NCBI GenBank assembly: GCA_022577435.1
Contig: JAKOON010000011.1
Location: 20,228,031-20,292,030 of the forward strand
From: Embiotoca jacksoni
Taxonomy: Eukaryota; Chordata; Actinopteri; Embiotocidae
Direction: 5' to 3'
Length of the DNA stretch: 64,000 nucleotides
How positions within the stretch are numbered: position 1 is the first letter of the stretch; every line of letters starts with the position of its first letter. Below, in pieces: positions 11,601 through 21,499 of this stretch. The notes under the pieces are model-generated. The model had not been told where the DNA came from, ran no database searches, and was given only the letters and a program-made list of their open reading frames with translations. Made by a program: the position numbers and the translations under genes.

Positions 11601-13174
11601 AACCAGGCGGGCGTGAACGAGACGGGTGTGAACCAGGCGGGTGTGAACCAGGCGGGTGTGAACCAGGCGGGCGTGAACCAGGCGGGCGTGAACCAGGCGG
11701 GCGTGAACCAGGCGGGTGTGAACCAGGCGGGCGTGAACGAGACGGGTGTGAACCAGGCGGGCGTGAACCAGGCGGGCGTGAACCAGGCGGGCGTGAACCA
11801 GGCGGGCGTGAACGAGACGGGTGTGAACCAGGCGGGCGTGAACAAGGCGGGTGTGAACCAGGCGGGTGTGAACCAGGCGGGCGTGAACGAGACGGGTGTG
11901 AACCAGGCGGGCGTGAACCAGGCGGGCGTGAACCAGGCGGGCGTGAACCAGGCGGGCGTGAACGAGGCGGGCGTCCGGCGTGAACGAGGCGGGCGTGAAC
12001 CAGGCGGGCGTGAACGAGGCGGGCGTGAACCAGGCGGGCGTGAACGAGGCGGGCGTGAACGAGGCGGGCGTGAACCAGGCGGGCGTGAACGAGGCGGGCG
12101 TCCGGCGTGAACGAGACGGGCGTGAACGAGACGGGCGTGAACCAGGCGGGCGTGAACCAGGCGGGCGTGAACCAGGCGGGCGTGAACGAGGCGGGCGTGA
12201 ACGAGGCGGGCGTGAACCAGGCGGGCGTGAACGAGGCGGGCGTGAACGAGGCGGGCGTCCGGCGTGAACGAGGCGGGCGTGAACCAGGCGGGCGTGAACG
12301 AGGCGGGCGTGAACCAGGCGGGCGTGAACGAGGCGGGCGTGAACGAGACGGGCGTGAACCAGGCGGGCGTGAACCAGGCGGGCGTGAACCAGGCGGGCGT
12401 GAACGAGGCGGGGCGTGAACGAGGCGGGCGTCCGGCGTGAACGAGGCGGGCGTGAACCAGGCGGGCGTGAACGAGGCGGGCGTGAACCAGGCGGGCGTGA
12501 ACGAGACGGGCGTGAACGAGGCGGGCGTGAACCAGGCGGGCGTGAACCAGGCGGGCGTGAACGAGGCGGGCGTCTGGCGTGAACGCGTGACGGACATCGG
12601 ACGGCAGTTAAATCATAACGTGCTCTGATGTGAAACCTGAAGGCACCATTTATGTGGACATGATGAAGCAGCCCAGAAGGAGCTCTGGAACTGAGCCACT
12701 ACTTCAACATCATGCCAGTGAAGCTCCCCGAGCTTCGACTGTTCAGACTTTGAGTCTGCTTGTACTGATTAAATGATTCTTTTTATGCAGATGAATATTG
12801 ACAGTTGATGCTCCGGTGAACCTAAACTTTTTTCTGCTCTTATTTTACACATCATTGTTATCTTAATATAGTGTTTATTTACAATAAATTAAGTCATATT
12901 TCAGTCTACTGCACCATTATTTCACTTATATATCGATATATTTCAGGACGTTTTCTCTCGTCTCTTTGCTCTGCTGAAAACAGGTCAAGCGGGTTTTCCT
13001 GTCTACAAGTACGTCCCGTACGGCCCCGTCAACGAGGTGATCCCGTACCTGTCCCGCCGCGCCCAGGAGAACCGCGGCTTCATGAAGGGAGCGCAGCGGG
13101 AGCGCAGCCTGCTGTGGAAGGAGCTGAAGCGCAGACTGCTGGGTGGGCAGCTTTTCTACAAGCCTGTGTACTAA
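3715..13174 (+). CDS. prodh: Proline dehydrogenase 1, mitochondrial (14 coding exons, 648 aa)
   Basis: The enzyme oxidises L-proline to pyrroline-5-carboxylate with FAD at the inner mitochondrial membrane and passes electrons to ubiquinone. Coding exons: 3715-4128, 4207-4415, 5471-5505, 6371-6520, 6671-6735, 7087-7203, 7326-7405, 7564-7645, 8211-8303, 8749-8895, 9209-9384, 9470-9568, 9830-9918, 12984-13174. All junctions are GT-AG and in phase, and the total is 1947 nt. The (beta/alpha)8 PRODH domain is complete: RLMVDAEQTYFQPAI (about 423-437), FGAKLVRGAYM in exon 11, FGQLLGMCDQISFPLG (exon 13 into 14), and YLSRRA (607-612) with the substrate-binding Arg pair. The N-terminus is basic and Ser/Arg-rich, like a transit peptide. 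It is longer than human PRODH (600 aa), partly from a Pro-Val-Glu repeat in exon 1. The start was chosen as the first ATG after the CpG-rich promoter and is in frame with the conserved body. No break or missing key residue was seen. Confidence 0.96.
3838..3963 (+). repeat. In-frame 51-bp tandem repeat in prodh exon 1
   Basis: Two and a half copies of a 51-bp unit start at 3838, 3889 and 3940. They encode PVEAAPVEAAPVEGCSA twice and then a partial copy. The 51-bp unit is itself built from smaller PVEAA modules. Because 51 is a multiple of three, copy-number change would keep the frame. The segment lies between the presumed transit peptide and the conserved domain and is probably disordered. 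Confidence 0.93.
4416..8748 (+). other. prodh introns 2-9
   Basis: The longer introns are 4416-5470, 5506-6370, 7646-8210 and 8304-8748. They are AT-rich and hold no recognisable gene. Poly(T)/C tracts precede the acceptors. The only marked structure is the (GT)n/poly-G tract in the intron before exon 10. Confidence 0.7.
8577..8610 (+). repeat. (GT)n followed by an 18-G homopolymer in a prodh intron
   Basis: A short GT repeat runs directly into 18 consecutive G (8593-8610), about 140 bases before the exon 10 acceptor. Such a run can form G-quadruplexes in the transcript and is also prone to length errors in assembly. Confidence 0.9.
10131..12583 (+). repeat. 15-bp CpG-rich minisatellite filling the last prodh intron
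   Basis: About 160 units of GCGTGAACCAGGCGG and close variants (AACGAG, AACAAG, GAGACG, GGTGTG) make up 2.45 kb of the 3.07-kb intron 9919-12983. A recurrent variant with a 7-bp insertion, CCGGCGT, punctuates the array about 11 times (near 10570, 10940, 11051, 11119, 11260, 11342, 11453, 11973, 12104, 12257, 12430). Each unit has two or three CpG. With a 15-bp period, most frames stay open for hundreds of codons on both strands (REPGG, NQAGV, FTPAW, RPPGS, VHARL pentads). These frames are repeat artefacts unless the intron is retained. Confidence 0.98.
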
Positions 13175-16100
13175 GTCTCAGGACCACAACGTTTACCTGC
13201 GATGTGTCTGTAAGCATTCCACCGGCTTCAGTGTAGCACAGGCTGCTAGCTGCCTTTGCAGTAGATTAGTGTCTGTCATTGGGTTGCTGCACAGCACAGA
13301 AGAGAATTTTGGATGATAAAATTGCAGTTCAAACCCATCCACTACAAGCCTTGTTTTACCAATGTTTTGTAGATCACAAGTATTTAGTAGTACCACCAAA
13401 AGAAAAAAAAAAAACAGTGCAGCGTTATTACTCACTCAAATACTATCTTTTAGTATCATGTATATCATTTACATAGTTTTAGGACTAGCTACAGTATAAA
13501 ACCTTGATTCTAAGTTTACAGTACATTATGCCTGACTTTAGTTTAGTATGGGCTGCAATAGATGGCTTTTAGAAGTTGATGCAATAAAGAGGTGTTTAAA
13601 GCTCTGCGATCATCATACATCTGCTCCTCCATTAAGAAGTGAAGATTGATATTGTTCTCTAAATCACATCAGTTTATTTAACTTTGAAACAGGCCATAGT
13701 CCAACACAACACTGAAAAACATGCTGCTTTTTTAGTGTTTGTGTCTCTAAAGGTGATATTTTATTGATGCTCAGAATGGAGTTATTCAGTGGAGGCTAAG
13801 AAAAGTATAATGTATATGTTTGAATACCAAAGCTGGCCTATTTGTACATACTGTATAACCTGTCATGTGCTTTTTAAAATGTTTTGTTCGATGTCTGTCT
13901 TATGTAACTTTCACTTAAAAGTGCCTCATGATTGGTTTAACAAGATTAACTGGAATCAATCATCTACTGTAAAACGCTGTAGTGTTCCTCCCTGTGAGGG
14001 GAGTGTAAATGGTTTTGATTAGCATGTTTATTGCTGGTATTGTGTGTCACTGTATGAACAAATAGATGTCTACTTATTGTGGAAGGTAGTAACTTTGAGA
14101 ACATAAAAAATGACTGAGATTTGTAAAGATCTATATTTGTACTGTATATTTAGGTCCTGATGTGTTTCATTAAAGTAAAAACAGTAAATGCTGCAACAGA
14201 TGAGCCTCCTTTTAATCTGTCATGATGTCTCACATTGATGTCCTCAAGACAAAGAGCCGGTCACATCTAAGAGGTCCTGTGGATGTATGCAAACACGACA
14301 ACTAGCTGTGTTTTGGAAGTAATTGTTTTTAGTTCCCAGCTTTCATTTAGTCTCTGACTCCAAACAAAGGATGGTCCAGTCATCCAGTCTTCAGCTGCTG
14401 TTATTGTTGACGTGCCAGATGGTCCTCGCTTTCATTTTCTGAGGTCGAGAACGTCTTCTGGCTGTCAAACTTGTTTAAAGCAGAAAAACAGAAACTATTA
14501 CAACTTGTGTTCCAAAATGTTCTGATAACTAATAACGGATCACTGCTGTAACTCTAAGGTGACTTCACCCAGGAACTGTAAGAGCACTGTTGCATAAACT
14601 GCATGGGAGGAGCAGCTGTCTGCAGCATGTTATTATAGAGACCGGTTGCGTCAGATTATTTATTCTCTGCACTCTCCAACATCTTTGAATCATTTCAGTT
14701 CTGTGAGACTGAAAATAAATCCACTCCTGAAAATGTGAAATCTCCTTAAACCTTTTTCATAGATAATTCATTTAGAAACTGTCTGTCACAGCTTCTCTAA
14801 TGCTTGTATTTTGCACTGCAATAGTTCAGACACAGCCCTAACATTTTAATATAGCAGCAGTAGAAAGTCTCATTTAGTTTTTGGTCATTTTTTGACATAA
14901 TTCTAATACAATACCAACAATAATGATTATTATTAATTTAATGGCAATAGTTCATAACCATCAGATCCATTAATCTGGAGGTCTGTTCTAACACTGAGGT
15001 TGATTGTCTGACCTGGTATGAATTTGTCATTTTTTTAGTTGTTGCATTTGCTTTGATTGTTTTCATTTTTGTTTTATTTTTGGTTTGTTTCCACTTCACT
15101 GCTGTACACAATTTTTTTACACTTGTAAAAATATGTATAATTGGTGATTCACACAATAAACTACAGTCAACAGGAAAGGAGAACAGATTTGGAATATTAG
15201 AAGTGGCCCAAAATGTTACTGTGCAGGAAAGATGTGAAGTTTCTTTGTTGTTGGGGGAGAATCTGTCGAGTTTAAAATTCAGAGATGACTGACAATAATT
15301 TAAAATGATCTTCTGTAATCTTAAAGTTGTGCAAACTCTAGCTTCAGTCACTGCAGGCAGCCTTTCGTCTAGCAACCCCAGATTCAACCCTGCTCTTATC
15401 TTGCAGTGAACCAGGTGATATGATTGTCCTCTGACGTTCTCTGATGTCAGCAAAGTAAACTGGAGCTCCGTCAGTCAGATCAATGTGACCTACTGAAATC
15501 AATGATTCAGCCGAAGGCGGCAGCAGCAGGAGCAGCACCTGCGCCAGATAGACCAGTCGGTCCGCCCCACAACACCCCGCTGGGTCGGCTTTGCACACAC
15601 TGCTCTATGTACAACAGGTGCGTTGCTGTCACGCTCATTGTACATTATACATTAGATACATGAGCAGTTCAGTCTCTAGTCTCAGACTACGTTTAATCCC
15701 TGTATATTTTACAGGCATGTTTTGGTCAGACACATGAACACATTAGTGGTCCATCGTATAGGGTTGCTGACAGCTTCCTCAGCAGCCTATCTTACAAACT
15801 GTTCCAGCCCCGGTGGGAGGAGAGTTTACATTTGACCTTTTTCAATCCTCCCAGCAACAAATCAGAAACCTGTTCAGGGAGTCTGAACAGAACGCTGAAC
15901 AAAAGGTTTTCTTTCACCTTGTAGACCGTCATCAGCGTGACACTGATGCTGTCGTCTCCAGGTAGGGAATGCTCTCTACTGCTTTTTCTTCTACAAATAT
16001 TTCCATAAATTGTGTTCTTCTTTGATTTATTATTTGATTTACCATTTTATTTATAGTCTGACAGTTTTGATTTTCAAAAGAAGTCTTGAACCCGACTTCC

Positions 16101-16848
16101 AAATGTGTGGGCCTCAATCAAATTGATTTTCTTTGTTTCATTTCTTTCTTCTTAATGGTGAGATATTCACATAAGAGGTGTTCTCATGACATGTAACAAA
16201 CTGACTACATGAATCAGACGACAAGGTTTTTTCTTTTCAATCAGCAGTAAACATCAGTCCAGAAAACGTATTTAGATATTTTCTCAATTTCCTCTTCCAC
16301 TGCATTTTTCCTAAAGTGAGCACCAAATTGTTGTAAGATCCTTTATACATTAAAAGCTATGTTCTTTTTTCCTTTTGGGTGTTTTTTTAAAAGGAAATTG
16401 AGGAACAGTCAACATGTTTAAAGTGTCAACATGGGGGCTTTGTGTTTTATTTAACAGAAAGGATGATGCAGCAGTTTCCTTCCTTATCGTTATTATCTGT
16501 ATTATCTGTTTTCCTACTGTTTATCGTATGATGACCTTTTCTTTTTAGCACTAATAAAGACTACAAACCAACATTTAATTCAAATATGGCCTGGCCAAGA
16601 CTTGGCATTTTGTAAATCATAGTTCCACCAGTGCATTGAGGGATGAGGTAAGAGGGTAGTTGGCTTCTGTATAATAAATTTCCACAGAGCGGGAATGTTT
16701 ATGAGCTTGATGCTCATTGGTTCAATGAGAACACAACAAACACGGGACGATCCAGCAGGCTGTGGATCAACAACCTCTTCTGTATGTTACATGAAGACGA
16801 CTGTCTGCTCTCTGATTTGAAAATCAGGTTCCTATTTGGATTTGAATC
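13175..16848. other. prodh 3' UTR and prodh-gal3st1 intergenic region
   Basis: The prodh 3' UTR should occupy the left end, ending near 13600 or 14190 according to which poly(A) signal is used. The rest is AT-rich with no recognised exon. A short minus-strand leucine-rich frame near 15480-15598 has no ATG. Just before the gal3st1 ATG, an acceptor-like AG at 16825-16826 suggests an upstream non-coding exon for that gene. Confidence 0.6.
13583..13588 (+). promoter_or_regulatory. Candidate prodh poly(A) signal AATAAA
   Basis: This is the first canonical AATAAA after the prodh stop codon (about 410 bases downstream). A second candidate, ATTAAA, lies at 14169-14174. Which is used cannot be told from sequence. 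Confidence 0.5.
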
Positions 16849-18186
16849 ATGTCTGGCATCAAAGGAATAAAGTGCACAGCTGTAATACGACGGCTGATTC
16901 CCTGGTTGTTATTGTCCAACATCATGCTGGTGCTGTACTGCTTGACGAGCCCAAGCCGAGTGAAGATAAGGTAAAGATTTAAGACTAAAGCATTGTTTCG
17001 TTAAGATAAGTCAGCGTACTTAACCATATACTTTACTTTCAGGGGCTCCCAAGAAGACACGTGTCCTCTCAGAACGACTAAACTGACCAGCCTGGCGGTG
17101 CCCTCCCGAAGAGCAAACTCCCAATCTGAAGTCTGCGCCCCCAAAGTCAACATTGTGTTCATGAAGACCCACAAAACTGCGAGCAGCACCATCCTCAACA
17201 TCCTCTTCAGGTTTGGAGAGAAGCACAAGCTTAGGTTTGCGTTCCCTGATGGGCGCAATGACTTCCTCTACCCGTCGCCGTTCCTGTGCTCCCAGGTGAA
17301 GGACTACAGGCCCGGAGACTGTTTCAACATCATTTGTAACCACATGCGCTTCGACCACCGAGAGGTGGCCAAGCTGCTGCCTCCCGACGCCGCGTACATC
17401 ACCATCCTACGGGACCCCGCCGACCTCTTTGAGTCGGCCTTCCACTACTACCACCGAGCGGTTCCCATCACGTGGAGGATCGGTGGAGAGAACAAGCTGG
17501 CAGAGTTCCTGAATGATCCTCAGGCCTTCTACAGTCCAACGGCCTACAACTCCTTCTATCTTAAAAATCTGCTCTTTTTTGACTTTGGCTTTGATAACAA
17601 CCTTGAGGCTGATGATCCGAGCGTGAAGACCAATATTCAGAACTTATCGAACCGTTTTCACCTGGTGCTCATAGCAGAATATTTTGAGGAGTCTCTCATT
17701 CTGCTGAAGGATTTGCTCTGTTGGACCACCGAGGACATCCTGCATTTTAAACTCAATGCTCGCAAGAGGTCCTCTGTGTCCCTGCTCGGCCCTGAGATGA
17801 GAGCCAAAGCTTTAGAGTGGAACGGGGCAGACTGGAGACTTTATCAGCACTTTAATGCAACCTTCTGGGCCCGAGTGGAGGCTTACGGGAGAGACAGGAT
17901 GAAGCAGGAGGTGGACCGGCTGGGGAGGAGGAACGCTGAGATGAAGGCCATCTGTATGGCGGGTGGAGCAGTCGAAGCCCAGAGGATTCAGAACAGACGC
18001 TTCCTGCCCTGGCAGCCCGTTGGAGAGACGTCCATCCTGGGATACAACATGAAGGAAGATATGGATCCCAAATTCAGGACAACTTGTGAAAAAATGCTCA
18101 CACCTGAAATACAGTACTTGTCAGAGCTGGGCGTCAGCCTGTGGGTAACACAACTGTGGGGTTGGTTGAAAGATGCTATTTACTGA
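16849..18186 (+). CDS. gal3st1: Galactose-3-O-sulfotransferase 1-like (cerebroside sulfotransferase), 421 aa
   Basis: This is a Golgi type II enzyme of the GAL3ST1 family, which moves sulfate from PAPS to the 3-OH of galactose in galactosylceramide and related lipids to make sulfatide. Coding exons are 16849-16970 and 17043-18186 (GT-AG, in phase, 1266 nt). Residues 1-13 are a short basic cytoplasmic tail and about 14-33 a membrane anchor (IPWLLLSNIMLVLYCL). The 5'-phosphosulfate loop is KTHKTASST (82-90), followed by LNILFRFG. The 3'-phosphate motif is ITILRDPADLFESAF with RDP at 164-166. CFNIICNHMRF, NLLFFDFGFDN, LLKDLLCW and LTPEIQYL are family blocks. FNATF is a possible N-glycosylation site. 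Length is within two residues of the human protein. A frame without exon 1 would start at a GTG and lack the anchor, so the two-exon model is preferred. Paralogue assignment within teleosts (a/b) is open. Confidence 0.92.
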
Positions 18187-19217
18187 TTGCTGTTTTTTTT
18201 TTTTTAAATGTATCTTGAGTTAATGCATTAAACTAATATAGCAGTTTACACTGCAGCATGTGTACATAACACGTTTTCTTTTCTTCAATTTGACACCTGA
18301 CTTAAAGCTCGTTTGAGCTTATTTGAGTTGTAAATATGGTTTCATGACATCATGATAACATTACATTCAGATCAACTCTGCACTACAGCGACGTAAAACA
18401 TTTGAACTGAACATGTTTTTAAGGGCTTTGGATGTGAACACTGATTCTCCTTGTTTCTGGATCTAAAGACATTCAGACTTGTTTCTTCGGTCGAATTCAG
18501 CATTTGATTTATTCATTTTTTGGAGCCCATTGTAATTAAATCAGGCTGTGAGCCGTCAGTGATGAACACAGCTCTTATTATTCAGTAGAACAGGCAGGTT
18601 TAGTGCGCCTCCTACAGGCCTGACAAAGAAGTGCACTTGTATGTAATGCATTTGAATGCTTGTTGACAGGTGTGTTTATCATTAACCAGACTCACAGTTA
18701 AACTGGAGCATGTGTACATATTATCCTCTGTTCAGACATCAGCAATGATTATTTGTTGACACCTAAAAGAGATAATTAATTCTTCAATGCTGCTCAGCAA
18801 AACATCCAGTGGTTCTTTGGAAGTCCTAACATATTAATAACGTGGCCCACCTTTTCATTCAAGTGACTTCAGTACAGTCTCTTAGTATAATGAACTGTGA
18901 CTGCATCTCCAACCTGCACCAAGACTATCAGTCGGATTACTTAATGTTGTTAGTGGAAATATTATTCCACTTAAGGCTGTCGAATGACATGATTTATGAT
19001 CCAAACCCACAAATCTGCTGAGAAACGGGACACGAACACAACCTGAACAATTCTGTTCTGATGACTTTGATATGACGTCAAAGAAATAAGAAAATCTATA
19101 AGATGTGTGGATTATGTAAAACACACAAACATGTATTAACTGTATGTTTTGAAGCAGAAACTCCTCCTCTTCACCAAAATACTCATTTCATTAGATTCTA
19201 TATGTGATGCTCCTGAC
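18187..19217. other. gal3st1 3' UTR and intergenic DNA
   Basis: No further exon is seen. ATTAAA hexamers occur at 18227-18232 (very close to the stop) and 18535-18540 as possible poly(A) signals. Otherwise this is plain AT-rich sequence. Confidence 0.55.
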
Positions 19218-19577
19218 ATCAATATTATATTAATATTACATTAAATTAATATTATATTAGTATTACATCAATATTATATTAATATTACATTACATCAATA
19301 TTATATTAATATTACATCAATATATTAATATTACATCAACATTACATTAAATTAATATTATATTACATCAATATCATATTAATATTAAATTAATATTATA
19401 TTAATATTACATCAATATTATATTAAATCAACATTACATTAAATTAATATTATATTAATATTACATCAAATTTATATTAAATTAATATTATACTAATATT
19501 ACATCAATATTATATTAATATTACATTGATATTACATTAATATTATATTAATATTACATTGATATTATATTCATATT
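19218..19577. repeat. AT-rich minisatellite (ATATTAATATTACATCA-type units)
   Basis: About 360 bases consist almost only of AATATTATATTAATATTACATC words in irregular 9-22-bp combinations. Local stretches are self-complementary (TAATATTA), so cruciform or slipped structures are possible. It lies just beyond the 3' end of uqcr10. Confidence 0.9.
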
Positions 19578-19736
19578 GAGGAAACTTAATGTCATCAACA
19601 TGCTTTGACAATAACTGCACTGACACGTGTTTTTAATTATGATCAATCAAAACAATGAGATTTTTAAGATATTATCACTTTTAATTTAACAATGTACAAA
19701 CAAGAGGGACGGGGCCCCGCGGAGGGCCGGACCTCC

Positions 19737-19885
19737 TCACATCCTCCTGTCTCCTCCGGTCTCCTGTCTCCTCCGGTCTCCTGTCTCCTCCTGTCTCCTC
19801 CGGTCTCCTGTCTCCTCCTGTCTCCTCCTGTCTCCTCCGGTCTCCTCCTGTCTCCTGTCTCCTGTCTCCTCCTGTCTCCTCCTTA
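19737..19885. repeat. CTCCTGTCTCCTCCGGT polypurine/polypyrimidine minisatellite
   Basis: The array is made of TCTCCTCCTG, TCTCCTCCGG and TCTCCTG modules, all pyrimidine-rich on the + strand. On the minus strand it reads as a purine-rich 3' UTR segment starting about 9 bases after the uqcr10 stop codon. Such purine tracts can form triplex DNA. Confidence 0.93.
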
Positions 19886-19893
19886 GCCGCGTG

Positions 19894-20218
19894 CTATTCT
19901 CCTTCTTTGTTCTCGTAGTTGTGTTTGATGTGTTTCCATAGTTTCTGTAATAAACCATAAACGAGGAAACGTCAGATATTTAATCTGAATATTAAAGTTC
20001 TCAAAGCGTCGCTCGGTTCGGCGGCTAAGCTAGCTTAGCATAGCTCCGTCCCGACAAGGTCACGGGGTCAAACTCACCCCGCGGTTCATCTGCTCGAAGA
20101 TGGCGTCGCCGCCTTGGTCGAACAACCGCTCAAAGAAAACGGCTCCAACCATGATGGTCACAGCGAAGGTGGAGGTCCTCCTGAAGAGCGCGTTATAAAC
20201 GGACCTCGTCAGCGCCAT
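19894..20218 (-). CDS. uqcr10: Cytochrome b-c1 complex subunit 9 (UQCR10), 63 aa
   Basis: This is a small single-pass subunit of respiratory complex III in the inner mitochondrial membrane, next to cytochrome c1 and the Rieske protein. Minus-strand exons are 20078-20218 (47 codons, ending at donor GTGAGT) and 19894-19944 (16 codons plus TAG, after acceptor ACAG); the 133-base intron is phase 0. LFRRTSTFAVTIMVGAVFFER (residues 11-31) is the family hallmark: a basic turn, then a membrane helix. It is followed by FDQGGDAIFEQMNRG and KLWKHIKHNYENK. Length equals the usual 63 aa. The gene is head to head with zmat5. An ATTAAA on the minus strand near 19680 could be the poly(A) signal. Confidence 0.97.
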
Positions 20219-20400
20219 GTCGGTGGTGTTGTGCACACTGCGCAGGAGCGGAAGTAGGGTAACTTGAGCGGAAGTAGGGTAACTTCCGCTTTAGGAACCC
20301 TGAGCGTGCAGATAGCACACCTGAGCGTGCAGATAGCACACCTGAGCGTGACGTTTTATCAAAGAAACGTCACCGAGGACGCAGGAAGCTTCGTCGAAGG
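20219..20400. promoter_or_regulatory. Divergent uqcr10/zmat5 promoter with duplicated ETS sites
   Basis: Directly upstream of the uqcr10 ATG, a 20-bp unit carrying GCGGAAGTAG occurs twice in tandem (20246-20265, 20266-20285) and is followed by an inverted ACTTCCGC (20283-20290). The core GGAAG matches ETS/GABP (NRF-2) sites, which are known to drive nuclear respiratory-chain genes. A second 21-bp unit (GAGCGTGCAGATAGCACACC) is tandemly duplicated at 20302-20343. A donor-like GAAG/GTACTT at 20399-20401 may end a non-coding zmat5 exon. Factor binding is inference. Confidence 0.6.
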
Positions 20401-20671
20401 TACTTTATATTCTTTCTTGTCTTGATTGATCTTCAGATGAAGACACGAGGACGGAAGTCCACGTGCATGTTAGCTAACCAGCTAATGTTTGCTCCACCAG
20501 GTTACGCTCACTTCCGGTTCACAAACATTTCATCATGTCTGTTTCCATCAGCTGTTCAGAGACAGAACAGCTGTTCAGAGACAGAACAGCTGATGGACTC
20601 TTAGAAACAAGATGGCAGCAAAAGAAAGACGACTGGACGGAGTTCATGTTATTAGTTAGAGACGCTGCTGA

Positions 20672-20815
20672 AAGATGTTCTACTACATCCGGTTTAAGAT
20701 GTTCTACTACTTCCGGTTTAAGATGTTCTACTACATCCGGTTTAAGATGTTCTACTACATCCGGTTTAAGATGTTCTACTACTTCCGGTTTAAGATGTTC
20801 TACTACTTCCGGTTC
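20672..20815 (+). repeat. 24-bp tandem array with ACTTCCGG / ACATCCGG in every unit
   Basis: Six copies start at 20672, 20696, 20720, 20744, 20768 and 20792. Each begins AAGATGTTCTACTAC, continues with A or T plus TTCCGG or ATCCGG, and ends GGTTT. Three of the six read ACTTCCGG, the reverse complement of the ETS core CCGGAAGT. The array lies between the uqcr10 and zmat5 start codons. Just left of it, 20551-20590 holds a 19-bp direct duplication of AGCTGTTCAGAGACAGAAC. Confidence 0.93.
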
Positions 20816-21267
20816 CACACATCCAGACTTTGTTCATCTGAGCTGATCAGCTGATCATTGAGATCGAGTGACGTCATCTTTCTGAGGACGTTCACGTAAA
20901 AGAGGAGGAGTTTGTAGCTGACCAATCACAGACATGGACAGGATGACTGACAGCACGTCGACATATTTTAAAAACAAGGAGCAAACTAATGAAGTTAAAC
21001 ACATAATGTTTAATGATTTAATTTAATTTAATGAGAGCAGCTGAATGATGAAGGATGTGGAAACAATCTCATGAATGTAGACGGAGTTTAAAAACATCAC
21101 CATGACATCACCATGACATCACCATGACATCACCATGACGACCACAGGAAGATCGGACTGATCACGAGGATATCTCATTAAATTACTGTATTATTAGATG
21201 TGTTCTCATGACGTGTCTGAATGTTTTAACCTCCCACGTAATCATTTTATTTCTAAATCTGAACACC

Positions 21268-21287
21268 ATCCCCTCGGGGATTAATAA
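21268..21287 (+). mobile_element. Short LINE 3'-end relic (CCCCTCGGGGATTAATAA)
   Basis: The 20-bp palindrome-plus-tail here is the same motif that ends the larger LINE at 50941-50966. Only the tail is recognisable, so this is likely an extremely 5'-truncated insertion or a SINE sharing that tail. Confidence 0.5.
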
Positions 21288-21499
21288 TACATTAAATATG
21301 TATAAATATAATATTTATATTTGTGGTATTTAATATAATAAATAATGAAGTAACGACCTAACCTGCTATAGTTTATATGAAGCTGTTTGCTCACTCGTCA
21401 CACAAACGGTTCTTTCGCCGTCTGATGTCCAAACAGTTTGTACCTGACTGTTTCCTGTGTGGCAGCTGTTTGAAAGGTGGCGTGAACACAAGGTGCATC

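Noticed and set aside
9831..12628. Very long open frames (up to more than 800 codons) on both strands over the prodh intron array, resembling proline- or glycine-rich proteins
   Set aside because: They come from a 15-bp tandem repeat whose period is a multiple of three. They lack start signals of their own and conserved domains, and they lie inside a well-supported prodh intron.
15344..15598. Leucine-rich minus-strand frame that looks like a signal peptide before a GTAGGT donor
   Set aside because: The frame has no ATG (it opens at GTG after an in-frame TAG), and no downstream exons of a recognisable gene were found.
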